53,675 nucleotides of DNA from B4-G1 sp964393895 (GCA_964393895.1 CAYMWP010000012.1:1-53675), one strand, 5' to 3'; counted from the first letter of the stretch, positions 43,001 to 51,417 are shown. The notes: generated from the sequence alone by a model not told the origin. Numbers and translations are program-made.

Positions 43001-43693
43001 ATGCTTGATCACAAGGCTCGCTATCTGCAGATCGCCTTCAACTACGACTTGGGCATGGTGCGGCGGCTCCTGCCCCAGATCGTGCGCGCCGTCGCCAGTA
43101 CGGCAAAGAGCCACCACGAGCGTATCCTTATCGAGGCCGGGACACCTTTCATCAAGCGGGAAGGGAGCGCCGGAGTCCAGACTATCAGGAGCCTGTGGGG
43201 GGGGCACATCGTGGCCGACCTGAAGACGGTGGACGGAGCGCTGGGGGAGGTGGACATGGTGCGGGCGGCCGGTGCGACAGCCGCGACCGCTCTGGGTAAT
43301 TCGCCTACCGAGACGCTCGATCTCTTTATCACCCGCTGCGCCGAACTGGGGATGGTCTCAATGATTGACACGCTCGGTGTGCGCGATCCTTTGAAGGTGA
43401 TGATGCGGTTGAAGAGGCCGCCGGATGTGGTGGTGTTACACCGGGGTCGGGACGAGGAGGGTACGCGCGGGAAAGTGATCCAGTACCGGCACGTCAACCG
43501 CGTGCGTTCCAAGTTCGACGTGCTGATCTCGGCGGCCGGGGGTGTGGACCTCAGGGAGGCGCGCAGCGCCATCTTTAACGGGGCCAACATCGTCGTCGTC
43601 AATCTGGTGCGGCCGGGCGATCCCTGGGATGGTATTCGTACCGACAGCGACGTGGGGGCGATGGCGCAGCAGTTCCTGGCGACGATCGAGTAG
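43001..43693 (+). CDS. OMP-decarboxylase/hexulose-phosphate-synthase superfamily barrel protein
   Basis: A 230-residue (beta/alpha)8 barrel. The D-x-K-x-x-D active-site motif is V-A-D-L-K-T-V-D-G near residue 74, followed by A-G-A-T-A-A-T-A-L-G, D-T-L-G-V-R-D-P and a C-terminal S-A-A-G-G-V phosphate loop. This is the OMPDC/HPS/KGPDC suprafamily. OMP decarboxylase is unlikely because its other signatures are absent; hexulose-phosphate synthase or a related decarboxylase or aldolase is possible, but no PHI isomerase is nearby. ATG at 43001 has no clear ribosome site; coupling to the SPFH gene is likely. Confidence 0.75.
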   Translation: MLDHKARYLQIAFNYDLGMVRRLLPQIVRAVASTAKSHHERILIEAGTPFIKREGSAGVQTIRSLWGGHIVADLKTVDGALGEVDMVRAAGATAATALGNSPTETLDLFITRCAELGMVSMIDTLGVRDPLKVMMRLKRPPDVVVLHRGRDEEGTRGKVIQYRHVNRVRSKFDVLISAAGGVDLREARSAIFNGANIVVVNLVRPGDPWDGIRTDSDVGAMAQQFLATIE

Positions 43694-43712
43694 GGCGAAT
43701 TGCCAACTCGTC

Positions 43713-45233
43713 CTACCAACCCAGCAGCGCCAGTGCGACGGGGGCCATATCGGCCACGCTGGGTTGACGGTTGCCATCGCCGGCGCAGCGGTCGGCGACG
43801 ACGCCCCTCACCGTCTCTTGCATCCGCGCGATGAAATCGCGTGCAACCTGGTCAGGGGAACCGCCAGGACGGGCAAAGGTGAGCACGGCTTCGGACTCCT
43901 CCGGCAATAGACCGCCGTGCACGCCCAGCGTCGGCCCGCCGAAATAGTATCCCTCTCGTCCATTGGCCGCCAGGATCAGGTCGCCCGTCATCACCGAGGC
44001 GGCCAGGCGGATGCGGTTGACGGGGTCGGCGTAACCCAGTTCGGGGTGAGCTGCCAAATAGTCGCCAAAGGGCTGCGTTCGACCGCCGCCCACATAGACG
44101 CGGTACTCTCCCTGCCAGCCCTCGTGTTCGGCGTCTCGCACCAGGATCAGGTCCAGGCTGCCCTGCAACGATTCCTCGTATTTACCGCTCTGGTTCATCT
44201 GGCGGAATGCCTCGGCCACCGGCAGCACGTCCTCCGCGTGACGGGGCGGGTCGGCCCAGCGAGCGGCCCGATGCTGGAGGTAGACGTGGGCCAGGCCGCC
44301 GTTGAGGCCCAGCACAGCATCGCAGGCGGGGTCCTCGCCAGGGACATCGTGCACGTCCAGCCCCAGCGCCGCAAAGACGTGGCCCAGTTCCCGGTCGAAA
44401 GGAAAGCCCAGGCGGATGGAGTGGCGGTCGTCAGGTATGACCCCGATCTGGCCGTGGTCGCTCACCAGCACAAAGAGCGCGCCTGCCAGCATCCCGCGCG
44501 CTTCTAGGGCGTCCAACAGCCGGCCGAGTTGAGGGTCAACCACGTCGCGCAGATAGGCGGGCTGGCTATCCGGCCCGTGGAGGTGACTGTGATGGTCGAG
44601 GCCCATAAAATAGGCGGTGAGGAGGTCGGGGCGATTCCCCGCGTCCAGGTATGCGATCAGACGGTCGAGCATACCGCTGTCGTACTCGCCAGCCTCCAGC
44701 CCCAGCACGTCCCCACCCTTGGTGAAGCGGGCGATCTCGACGACGTTGGGAGGCAGCCAGGCGTCGGCGCCGCGAGCGTACATGTTGTAGGCGACGGCGG
44801 AGGTCAGGCCACGGGCGGACGCCGTCTCGTAGAGCGTGGGGGTCTCTTCGCTGACAAGTTGCGAGGCCAGGCCGTCGGTGAAAACGCGCACGGCATCATC
44901 CACGGCCAGCGTGTAGCCGACGTCGAAGCCAAAGTGCCGCGGGCGACCGGAGGAGATGCGTCCCAGCCGATCAAAACTCTCATTGCCAGCGACACCGTGC
45001 TGACCAGGGTGCTGGCCGGTAAAGATACTGGCCTGGGCGGCAAAGGTGATGGAGGGAGCAGTGGAGAGGGCATCCACGTGGCAGGCGGCCCGCCCCTCCC
45101 GCCCGCCGACGATGCGCTCGACGTTGGGCAGGCGGCCCGCCGCCAGCTCTGCTCGCAAGACGTCGCGCCGCAGCCCGTCTACGTCAACGACGGCGAGACA
45201 GGTGGGTGTATGATTGGGGTTGGCTTTTGTCAT
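43713..45233 (-). CDS. Alkaline-phosphatase-superfamily phosphodiesterase (NPP-like)
   Basis: A 506-residue enzyme with type I phosphodiesterase/nucleotide pyrophosphatase features: V-V-D-V-D-G-L near residue 17 (first metal Asp), the nucleophile segment P-S-I-T-F-A-A-Q-A-S-I-F-T-G-Q-H-P-G-Q-H-G, G-L-D-H-H-S-H near 216, V-S-D-H-G-Q near 257 and a late H-G-G-L-L-P-E-E. All expected metal ligands appear present. No signal peptide is seen, so it may be cytosolic. Substrate unknown. ATG 45233 is preferred to 45248. It lies 241 bases downstream of the opine-dehydrogenase-like gene on the same strand. Confidence 0.85.
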   Translation of the reverse strand: MTKANPNHTPTCLAVVDVDGLRRDVLRAELAAGRLPNVERIVGGREGRAACHVDALSTAPSITFAAQASIFTGQHPGQHGVAGNESFDRLGRISSGRPRHFGFDVGYTLAVDDAVRVFTDGLASQLVSEETPTLYETASARGLTSAVAYNMYARGADAWLPPNVVEIARFTKGGDVLGLEAGEYDSGMLDRLIAYLDAGNRPDLLTAYFMGLDHHSHLHGPDSQPAYLRDVVDPQLGRLLDALEARGMLAGALFVLVSDHGQIGVIPDDRHSIRLGFPFDRELGHVFAALGLDVHDVPGEDPACDAVLGLNGGLAHVYLQHRAARWADPPRHAEDVLPVAEAFRQMNQSGKYEESLQGSLDLILVRDAEHEGWQGEYRVYVGGGRTQPFGDYLAAHPELGYADPVNRIRLAASVMTGDLILAANGREGYYFGGPTLGVHGGLLPEESEAVLTFARPGGSPDQVARDFIARMQETVRGVVADRCAGDGNRQPSVADMAPVALALLGW

Positions 45234-45474
45234 AGGATAACTCCACAATGCGGCGAGGCAGTCTCACTGTGAACTATGTTCACCCTCAATGACGAAAGTG
45301 TAGCAGTTGCCGCGGCCTTTGGAATTCGGATGGCGCTGGGTATATTACGTCGGATGCTGATACAAGTCAAGCTCCCCTGGTTGGTGGCAGCGGGGTGTTG
45401 GCATTGAGGCGCTATAATCAAAGCGCCTCAACGTCCCGTAGGGATGTTATGCCCTAGTCCCGGCAAAAGTCGCG
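45234..45474. other. Intergenic region with a perfect palindrome
   Basis: TTGAGGCGCT (45404-45413) and AGCGCCTCAA (45422-45431) form a perfect 10-base inverted repeat around ATAATCAA. It could be an operator or the 3' hairpin of the opine-dehydrogenase unit; no T-run follows. The rest shows no gene. Confidence 0.5.
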
Positions 45475-46650
45475 CTAGAGCGATTGAACCGGCAAGGCTG
45501 TAGCCCGGCGCGACCTGCCGTCATCCCTTGCAACAGAGGCATAGACCGGCTCGATGTTGCCTTCCTGTACGTAGAGTTTCACCTCGCCGACCCGCAACCC
45601 TTTCAGCCCCATATCCTCCACCGTCCGCCCTCGGGCATAGTAGTTGGTGCCGTGGGCCACACAGGCCAGTCGAACCATCGAGTCAATGGCCCAGGTGTCC
45701 ACGCCGAACTGTTTACCCAACGAGGTCAGGGGAACCAGGCTGAAGGGTACGTCTTCAAAGATGTAGCGGTGGCGCAGATTGCGCGGGGCTTTGATTCCCT
45801 GGTATCCCGGGTTGCCCTGGATCGCTTCGTACAACGTCTCCCCGTGCGCCGAGTAGGCATCCCGCAGCCACCTCAAAGCCGGTCGGGCGCGCACGCCCAG
45901 TGCGGCGGCGATGGTCACTCGCTCCCGATCCAGCACTTCCAGTACGTGAGCGGTAGAGCGGGTGACTCCGTCTATGTAGAACTGGAAATCCCCCTTGGTG
46001 CGCTCTATCCATCCGGCATTGAGCAGCGTCAGTGCGGGGTGAAAGATGGCGCCCATATTGTCCAGGCTGGTGTGAAGCACGTTGGGGGCCGGGATGAACT
46101 GCGGATAGGCGCCACATACCGCCTCCAACACGTGACCGGTGCGCGCAGCCGGCAGGGCAGCTAGAGGAACGACGTTCTTGCGCCGAAAGACACGGGCCTG
46201 GGCCGGGCCGGTACTGCGGCTGGCAAATACAAAAGTGCCAGCCTCGGCCACGATAGCATCTGCTGTACAACCCGCCTGGTCGAGGATCTGACGGAACTCT
46301 AGTGCTCCTCCAGTGCGGCCGGGGTTGAGAATAACGATCTGGCCATCTCGCAAATGGGGGGCGCAACTGCGAGCCACGAAGCGGTGACCAGAAGCGGGCA
46401 CAACGACCATAATCACATCAGCGCCGTCGAGCGCCTCGCCCATATCGGAGGTAACGTTTGCCAGACGACAACGGCGAGTGGCGCCGCTCTCGTATTCCAG
46501 TTCGATCTCGCCACGCGCGGCGATCTCGTGAATACGTTCGGGGGTACGATTGTACAAGTTTACGCTGAAACCCTTGGAGGCCAGATCGGCGGCCATTGCC
46601 TTGCCGCCGTGACCAGCGCCGATAACCGTGTAACGCAGTTCACTGTTCAT
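45475..46650 (-). CDS. NAD/NADP octopine/nopaline dehydrogenase family protein
   Basis: A 391-residue two-domain reductase. The N-terminal Rossmann domain has V-I-G-A-G-H-G-G-K-A-M-A near residue 10, and V-I-M-V-V-V-P-A-S-G-H near 80. The C-terminal helical domain has N-V-L-H-T-S-L-D-N-M-G-A-I-F-H-P (about 196-211), the opine dehydrogenase signature with the catalytic His. Family members join an amino acid to a 2-oxo acid by reductive amination, including in metallophore pathways. It begins directly after the stop of the B12/MutE gene with no gap, so they are co-translated. Substrates are unknown. Confidence 0.88.
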   Translation of the reverse strand: MNSELRYTVIGAGHGGKAMAADLASKGFSVNLYNRTPERIHEIAARGEIELEYESGATRRCRLANVTSDMGEALDGADVIMVVVPASGHRFVARSCAPHLRDGQIVILNPGRTGGALEFRQILDQAGCTADAIVAEAGTFVFASRSTGPAQARVFRRKNVVPLAALPAARTGHVLEAVCGAYPQFIPAPNVLHTSLDNMGAIFHPALTLLNAGWIERTKGDFQFYIDGVTRSTAHVLEVLDRERVTIAAALGVRARPALRWLRDAYSAHGETLYEAIQGNPGYQGIKAPRNLRHRYIFEDVPFSLVPLTSLGKQFGVDTWAIDSMVRLACVAHGTNYYARGRTVEDMGLKGLRVGEVKLYVQEGNIEPVYASVARDDGRSRRATALPVQSL

Positions 46651-48282
46651 TCAAACCCTCCTATCTCTGATACGTTTTTCTTCCGAGATTGTCTGTCCTG
46701 TGAGCGGGTGCGCTGCCACACAAGCTCCCCGTTTGTCTATGCGGGTGATGACCTGGCCCCGGGCAAAGGGATTGTTGCGCAGGTGAGGAGCGTCCATTAT
46801 GCCCGCCGTCACCGCTCGCGCCAGAGTGACGGGATCGGTGAGCGGGTCAGCCACGCCCGGCCCGGCCAGTGCGCGGATGGCCTCTAGCGTGACGCGCGCC
46901 TCTTTCAGCAGTTCCTGCTTGCGCTGTTGAACGGCGGGATCAGCCGTCATATCCGGCCCGCCCAGTCCATTTTCGATGGCCCGTCGCGCCAGCTTACAAG
47001 CCTCGATCACGTCGTCGGCCGTGGCGGCGTGGTGCGCCTCGGTGTGGCCGACCACGTGCAAGATGTGCGGGCGGAGGGCCATTTGCAGGTAGACGGTGGT
47101 CGTCAGGTGAGCGCGGGCCGCGTCCAGGTCCAGCGGATAGCTGAGCAGTCCGGTGCGCGTCTGCCGCCAAATGCGAAAATCAGGGCCTGCGAGTGGCGCG
47201 GCTATCTCCAGACAGGCCAGCATCTTGGCCAGATCCGTCGAGTCGGACAAGCCGGGCGGACTGTTGAACATCATCTGAGCGATATAGTCGCGCACGCCAA
47301 AGGCACGGGCATTGTAGGCCGAAAGGTAAGCCGAGACGACACATATCACGTCGGGCGCGTCGCGCATCCCCCAATGGTGAGGTTCGTTCAACTCAACCGG
47401 GATGTCCCGCTCGCCGTACCATGCCATAACCTTCTGGTGTTCACGGATGGAGTCTTCCAGTTCCCAGGGACCGCGCCCGTCCATCTGGTTGAACCAGAAG
47501 AGCGGGATAGCGCACCAGGCAATGTGGATCGTCTCCACGTACATCTCGGCCAGCCGGATAAAGTCATCGCTGCCAGAGTAGGTACGCAAGAGCGGAAAGT
47601 TGCCGCGCCGGCTGGCATCGTAGAGAGCGCGATAGTCGTCGGCGCTGCGCACCGGCACGCCGCCTGCCCCTCGTCGGCGAGGGTTCTGCCGCTCTGGGTG
47701 AAAAAAATTGGCCTGGGCGTCCTGGTCAATGCCGAGGGAAACGATGTCCAGCACCTGCGCTTCGGCGATACGGGCGATGCCCAATCTGGTAGCCTCCACC
47801 GCCGGCAGCCCAAAGTGGTGACGGATGAGGGGAAAGGGAGCTTTCCAGGCTATGCGCTCTATCGTAGCCTGGGGAAAGTCGGCCTCGGTGACTCTGGCGG
47901 GGGATTGGCCCTTGAGGTAGGCCAGCACTGCCTCGGCCGGTTCGCTGCCGTCAAAGATGCGCTCGAAAAAGCCAATGGCCCGCGCCCTCTCGGCCACCGG
48001 CGGCGTCCCGCCAAAGGCAAAGCGCACTCCAGCAGCGAGCAGATCGTCCGCTTCCTCGGCGAACTCGGCCAGCAGCCGTTCCCCCGTCTCCGGTGTCAGG
48101 CGGTAGGAGACGCCTACCAGGTCAGCGTTTTCGCGCCGAGCCGCCTCCAGAAACTCTGCGACCGGCACTGCCGGACCGAGGAAAACCGTGCGCCAACCAG
48201 CGGCCTCGGCCAGGCGCAGGAAATTCATCACACCGGCCACGTGAACGCACTCGCCCAACGCTCCTGCGACGACGGTCTTCAC
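46651..48282 (-). CDS. Single-chain B12-binding + glutamate-mutase-E-like protein
   Basis: A 543-residue protein. Residues 2-125 form a B12-binding Rossmann domain like GlmS/MutS, with E-C-V-H-V-A-G in place of D-x-H-x-x-G (His kept, Asp replaced). Residues about 135-543 resemble the MutE/GlmE barrel: the C-terminal A-V-T-A-G-I-M-D-A-P...G-A-C-V block and V-V-G-H-T-E-A-H-H near the normally conserved K-T-P-H-E-A. GTG at 48282 overlaps the AsnB-like stop as GTGA, with GGAAGG upstream, and begins exactly at the first strand; a longer frame to 48405 overlaps 127 bases. It is probably an AdoCbl mutase of unknown substrate. Known glutamate mutases use separate subunits. Confidence 0.72.
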   Translation of the reverse strand: MKTVVAGALGECVHVAGVMNFLRLAEAAGWRTVFLGPAVPVAEFLEAARRENADLVGVSYRLTPETGERLLAEFAEEADDLLAAGVRFAFGGTPPVAERARAIGFFERIFDGSEPAEAVLAYLKGQSPARVTEADFPQATIERIAWKAPFPLIRHHFGLPAVEATRLGIARIAEAQVLDIVSLGIDQDAQANFFHPERQNPRRRGAGGVPVRSADDYRALYDASRRGNFPLLRTYSGSDDFIRLAEMYVETIHIAWCAIPLFWFNQMDGRGPWELEDSIREHQKVMAWYGERDIPVELNEPHHWGMRDAPDVICVVSAYLSAYNARAFGVRDYIAQMMFNSPPGLSDSTDLAKMLACLEIAAPLAGPDFRIWRQTRTGLLSYPLDLDAARAHLTTTVYLQMALRPHILHVVGHTEAHHAATADDVIEACKLARRAIENGLGGPDMTADPAVQQRKQELLKEARVTLEAIRALAGPGVADPLTDPVTLARAVTAGIMDAPHLRNNPFARGQVITRIDKRGACVAAHPLTGQTISEEKRIRDRRV

Positions 48283-49682
48283 ACTACCCTTCCATATCTG
48301 GGAGCACCCTTCGTCCGCCCCATCCAGGATAGGTTCCCCAGCTCTCCAAAGTGCTCCTTGAAGATGCGATAATACATCAGTTCTTCTTTGCTGTTCAACG
48401 TCCATCCGTTTGGCAGTTCACGTTCGCATCGGAAATCGCCGTCCGTGATCTGCTCTGCGGCGTATTGTGCCAGAAGCTCGCCCACACCGGCCCCCTGCCA
48501 GAACTTGGCCTTGCGCCGCCACAACACGCTTTCAGGCAGCGCATCAATCAGCGCCCGGCGTAGGATCCACTTTTCGATCACTCTCTTCTCTCTCTTGAGC
48601 TTGAGCGATGCCGGGATGTGGGTCGCGTGCTCGACGACGTCGGGATCAAGAAATGGTACGTGGGCCACCAGACTGTGCGCACTGGCGCTCCGGTCAACCC
48701 GCTGCAGGGCCGTGTTGTGCAGCCGGTGAGTGATGTCCGTCAGTTCATCGGGGAGTTGATCCGGCTCGACCTCCTCGAGGTACGCATACCCTGCAAAAAG
48801 CTCATCCGCCCCTTCGCCGGAAAACACGGCCTCCACATGTTCGGCCGCTCGCCGAGCTGCCAGGTAGTTGGTGACGGACGAACGAACCAACAGCGCGTCG
48901 AAGGATTCCAGATGGTAGATCACTTGGGGCAACACTCTCAGTATCTCGTGCAGAGTGACACGGACCTCGTGGTGCTCCACATTCAAAAATTCTGCCACCC
49001 GGTGGGCAAATTCCAGGTCTTTTGCGCCGGGCAGCCCCGCCGAAAAGGTGTGCAGCTCCCGAACGTGCGGGCGCGCAAGGGCAGCCATCGCGCTAGAATC
49101 CAGTCCGCCGGAAAGCCAACAGCCCATTACCTCATTATCCACCCGCTTGCACACAGCTTGCTCCAGCCGTAGCCGCAACTCGGACGCGATCTGATCGGGG
49201 CTGCGTTTCGAAACGGGTTGACTTTCCGTCTCAGAGAATTTCTGTATGCCTTCCCCGCCTTCGTACCAGGCTCCAGGCGGGAACTCGTGGATCTCTTGCA
49301 CGATTCCCACCAGCGCCTTGACTTCCGAGGCAAAGCACAGGGCGCCGTCGTCGGTTCGACCATAGTAGAGCGGCTTGACGCCCAGCGAGTCACGTGCCAG
49401 GAACAATCCAGTTGGCGTCGCCGCTGCCAGGGCAAAAGGCTGCCACTCCCGTTCGAGTGCCGCCGGATCGGGTATCAGCGGGAGCTCTCCATCCCACGTC
49501 GCTTGCTGCTGCAAGGTCGCCGACGCAGGTGCTACCTGTGCTTCCGGCCATACGGCTCCCAGCGTCGCACCGTGACTTCTCACGATCTTGGAACCGGCTT
49601 CCCCACGGTGCGTGATCCTTTCGAGCATTTGCGTTACCAACTCTTGTTGGCCGTCACATGCGATACCTGCAATTCCTGCCAT
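48279..49682 (-). CDS. Asparagine-synthetase-like protein lacking the glutaminase Cys2
   Basis: A 467-residue AsnB homologue. It starts M-A-G-I-A-G-I, so the catalytic Cys2 of class II glutaminases (M-C-G-I) is Ala, and the N-terminal domain is short and lacks the G-E-I-Y-N glutamine site, though R-D-S-L-G-V-K-P-L-Y-Y and F-A-S-E-V-K-A-L remain. The synthetase half is intact: S-G-G-L-D-S-S pyrophosphatase loop near residue 190 and G-E-G-A-D-E-L-F-A-G-Y. It should adenylate a carboxylate and use ammonia or another amine, as in beta-lactam synthetase-type enzymes. The start is firm: AGGAGG is 8 bases upstream. Lead gene of a three-gene unit. Confidence 0.88.
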   Translation of the reverse strand: MAGIAGIACDGQQELVTQMLERITHRGEAGSKIVRSHGATLGAVWPEAQVAPASATLQQQATWDGELPLIPDPAALEREWQPFALAAATPTGLFLARDSLGVKPLYYGRTDDGALCFASEVKALVGIVQEIHEFPPGAWYEGGEGIQKFSETESQPVSKRSPDQIASELRLRLEQAVCKRVDNEVMGCWLSGGLDSSAMAALARPHVRELHTFSAGLPGAKDLEFAHRVAEFLNVEHHEVRVTLHEILRVLPQVIYHLESFDALLVRSSVTNYLAARRAAEHVEAVFSGEGADELFAGYAYLEEVEPDQLPDELTDITHRLHNTALQRVDRSASAHSLVAHVPFLDPDVVEHATHIPASLKLKREKRVIEKWILRRALIDALPESVLWRRKAKFWQGAGVGELLAQYAAEQITDGDFRCERELPNGWTLNSKEELMYYRIFKEHFGELGNLSWMGRTKGAPRYGRVV

Positions 49683-49769
49683 AACCTTGCCTCCTACTCA
49701 AATTATTCTGTTTGCTCTCCAATTGAGCACAGCCGATAGCCTTCTCGATCCAACGCTGCCTTTCCGAGC

Positions 49770-49979
49770 TCAATCTCGCTCAAAGCGCCCGCCCAACAGG
49801 CGCTCAATGCGTTTTACGTTCACAGAATCTGTCTTGACGTCTCGCCGTAGCTGGCGTTTGGATCGTTTGCTCTTCTTACGGCGCAGGTGGCTGCGTCCTT
49901 GTTTTAGCCGTCGCAGCTTTCCTTTGCCGGTTATCTTGAAACGCTTTGCTGTTGACTTGTGTGTTTTCATCTTGGGCAC
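49770..49979 (-). CDS. rpmI: 50S ribosomal protein L35
   Basis: A 69-residue protein: P-K-M-K-T-H-K-S-T-A-K-R-F-K-I-T-G-K-G-K-L-R at the start, then a basic H-L-R-R-K-K-S-K-R-S-K-R. GTG at 49979 is chosen because L35 begins M-P-K-M-K-T and GGAG lies 8 bases before. The last residues diverge. It is placed next to rpmJ and not in the usual infC-rpmI-rplT operon. Confidence 0.96.
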   Translation of the reverse strand: MPKMKTHKSTAKRFKITGKGKLRRLKQGRSHLRRKKSKRSKRQLRRDVKTDSVNVKRIERLLGGRFERD

Positions 49980-50025
49980 AGTGATACTCCTTTTCTCTAC
50001 TCCAGCTCTTCCGGTTGGGAAGAGA

Positions 50026-50139
50026 TTATCCCTGCCGTTGCTTGTGTTTGGGGTTCTCACAGATCACATATATCTTGCCCTTGCGCTTGACGATCTTGCA
50101 CTTGGGACAACGGCGTTTGACCGATGGTTTCACTTTCAC
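50026..50139 (-). CDS. rpmJ: 50S ribosomal protein L36 (zinc-binding form)
   Basis: A 37-residue protein, K-V-K-P-S-V-K-R-R-C-P-K-C-K-I-V-K-R-K-G-K-I-Y-V-I-C-E-N-P-K-H-K-Q-R-Q-G, with the C-x-x-C...C...H zinc ligands of C+ L36. The GTG start at 50139 follows a perfect AGGAGGTGAT. It normally lies beside infA or rpsM; here infA is 2 kb upstream. Confidence 0.97.
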   Translation of the reverse strand: MKVKPSVKRRCPKCKIVKRKGKIYVICENPKHKQRQG

Positions 50140-50180
50140 AGCTATCACCTCCTGTGTATCATCCTTGAGACTGGATCCGG

Positions 50181-50669
50181 TCAGGCAGCGCGCCTGTCCT
50201 CTTTCGATATTTGCTCTGTCCATCTACACACTTTACGGCAATTCGACAGGACGACCTGGGCTCCGACCTCTCTGTCAATCTGTTGGCTGAGCCTGTCGAG
50301 CGAATCGCTGGTAAAGACATCCTCTCCTTGATGACCTCCGGGACGACCCAGGATAACATAATCGGCACCGAGATCGCGGCACAGATTAATGATTTCGGTC
50401 CCAATGTCACCCTGGCGCACCCTCGCCTCTGAAGCAATCCCCAGCGCGGTTGCCTTGTTCTGCACCGCAAACAAAACCGCTTGACCCATCTGGCGCATCT
50501 TGTCTGAAATAGTACTCACAAGACCACTCTGGGCATACGGCAGAGAATCAACATTGACCACGTACAGGAAACAAAGCGGGAGATGGGTGCTCTCGGCCAG
50601 GGTGATGGCCTGGGTTATCGTAGGTCTGCAAGTCGGACCACCACGAATAGCACATACAATTCCACTCAT
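50181..50669 (-). CDS. Universal stress protein (UspA family)
   Basis: A 162-residue Rossmann-like protein: G-I-V-C-A-I-R-G-G near residue 3, a helix R-P-T-I-T-Q-A-I-T-L-A, and A-D-Y-V-I-L-G-R-P-G-G-H-Q-G-E-D-V-F near 125, close to the ATP-binding G-x-x-G-(9x)-G-S pattern but without a clean match. The C-terminal 20 residues are a basic tail. It may bind ATP or not. SD AAGGAAC is present. Confidence 0.85.
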   Translation of the reverse strand: MSGIVCAIRGGPTCRPTITQAITLAESTHLPLCFLYVVNVDSLPYAQSGLVSTISDKMRQMGQAVLFAVQNKATALGIASEARVRQGDIGTEIINLCRDLGADYVILGRPGGHQGEDVFTSDSLDRLSQQIDREVGAQVVLSNCRKVCRWTEQISKEDRRAA

Positions 50670-51046
50670 ATTCAGTTCCTTTCTGTTCTCTCTGATAGTA
50701 AGGCTGGTTGATTGACAAACCTAACATTCAACCGCAGATTGACGCAGATGAATGCTAGATCTGGCTTGAAAACCGCCGAAAAGATGCGCACTCCAAGAAC
50801 AACAGACAACACCAGCTAGCTTCTCACCGACACAGCGCACAGTCAGAGCATCTCCCGCTTCCAGAAAGCGAGGTCAACGGTCGCTATCTTAACGATGGTC
50901 AGGGCAAAGAGTGTCAGTAATCAGCTATCCGGGGGCTGTGTAAGCTATTGAGGGCTCCCTGTCGCCTGCACTGACTGGATGGCCTAGAAGATTGTTCTCG
51001 CCCCAAGCAGATTTGGGGCAATGGCCGGAGAAACGCTCTGGCTACT
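50670..51046. other. Intergenic region, little visible
   Basis: About 377 bases without a gene. AACCGCAGATTGACGCAGATG at 50729-50749 matches a common intergenic repeat style; otherwise nothing is seen. A promoter for the UspA gene may lie here but no good match was found. Confidence 0.6.
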
Positions 51047-51262
51047 TCACAGCATAACCACGTCTACAGCATTGAGTCCCTTGGGAGTTTGCTCGACTGC
51101 AAACTCTACCAGATCTCCCTCTCTCACCCAGTGGGTATCTGCTCGCAAACGGAATTCGTTAATGTGCAGAAAAACGTCTGGGAGACCATCGCCACGTTTT
51201 ATGAATCCGTAGCGCTTCTCATGGCTGAACCACTTGACGTGTCCTCGTTCTCGTTCAGTCAC
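51047..51262 (-). CDS. Cold-shock protein (CspA family)
   Basis: A 71-residue single cold-shock domain: G-H-V-K-W-F-S-H-E-K-R-Y-G-F-I-K-R (RNP1-like) and D-V-F-L-H-I-N-E-F (RNP2), ending G-L-N-A-V-D-V. It binds single-stranded RNA or DNA. GTG at 51262 follows GGAGGG. Confidence 0.95.
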   Translation of the reverse strand: MTERERGHVKWFSHEKRYGFIKRGDGLPDVFLHINEFRLRADTHWVREGDLVEFAVEQTPKGLNAVDVVML

Positions 51263-51396
51263 TGCTTGTTCCCTCCGATCAAAATGATACGATCAAGCCG
51301 AACTGGCTCGACGTAAAGCTGACGACCCCGATTGACTGACGAATCCTTTAGAACGCAGATCAAGACAACTCGATATCTGGAGGCGCAAAACTGCAG

Positions 51397-51417
51397 GGCG
51401 GGTTTCTCGCCCGCCAT
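51397..51417. repeat. GGCGGGT hairpin repeat, second copy
   Basis: GGCGGGTTTCTCGCCCGCC is a perfect short hairpin nearly identical to that at 21648-21672. It lies between CarD and the cold-shock gene. Confidence 0.6.

Noticed and set aside
46927..48372. Plus-strand 481-residue ORF opposite the B12/MutE-like gene
   Set aside because: Long antisense frames are common in GC-rich genes; the minus frame carries recognisable B12 and MutE features.
48283..48405. Longer N-terminus of the B12/MutE-like protein
   Set aside because: It would overlap the AsnB-like gene by 127 bases; the GTG at 48282 overlaps the stop (GTGA), has GGAAGG upstream and begins at the first beta strand.
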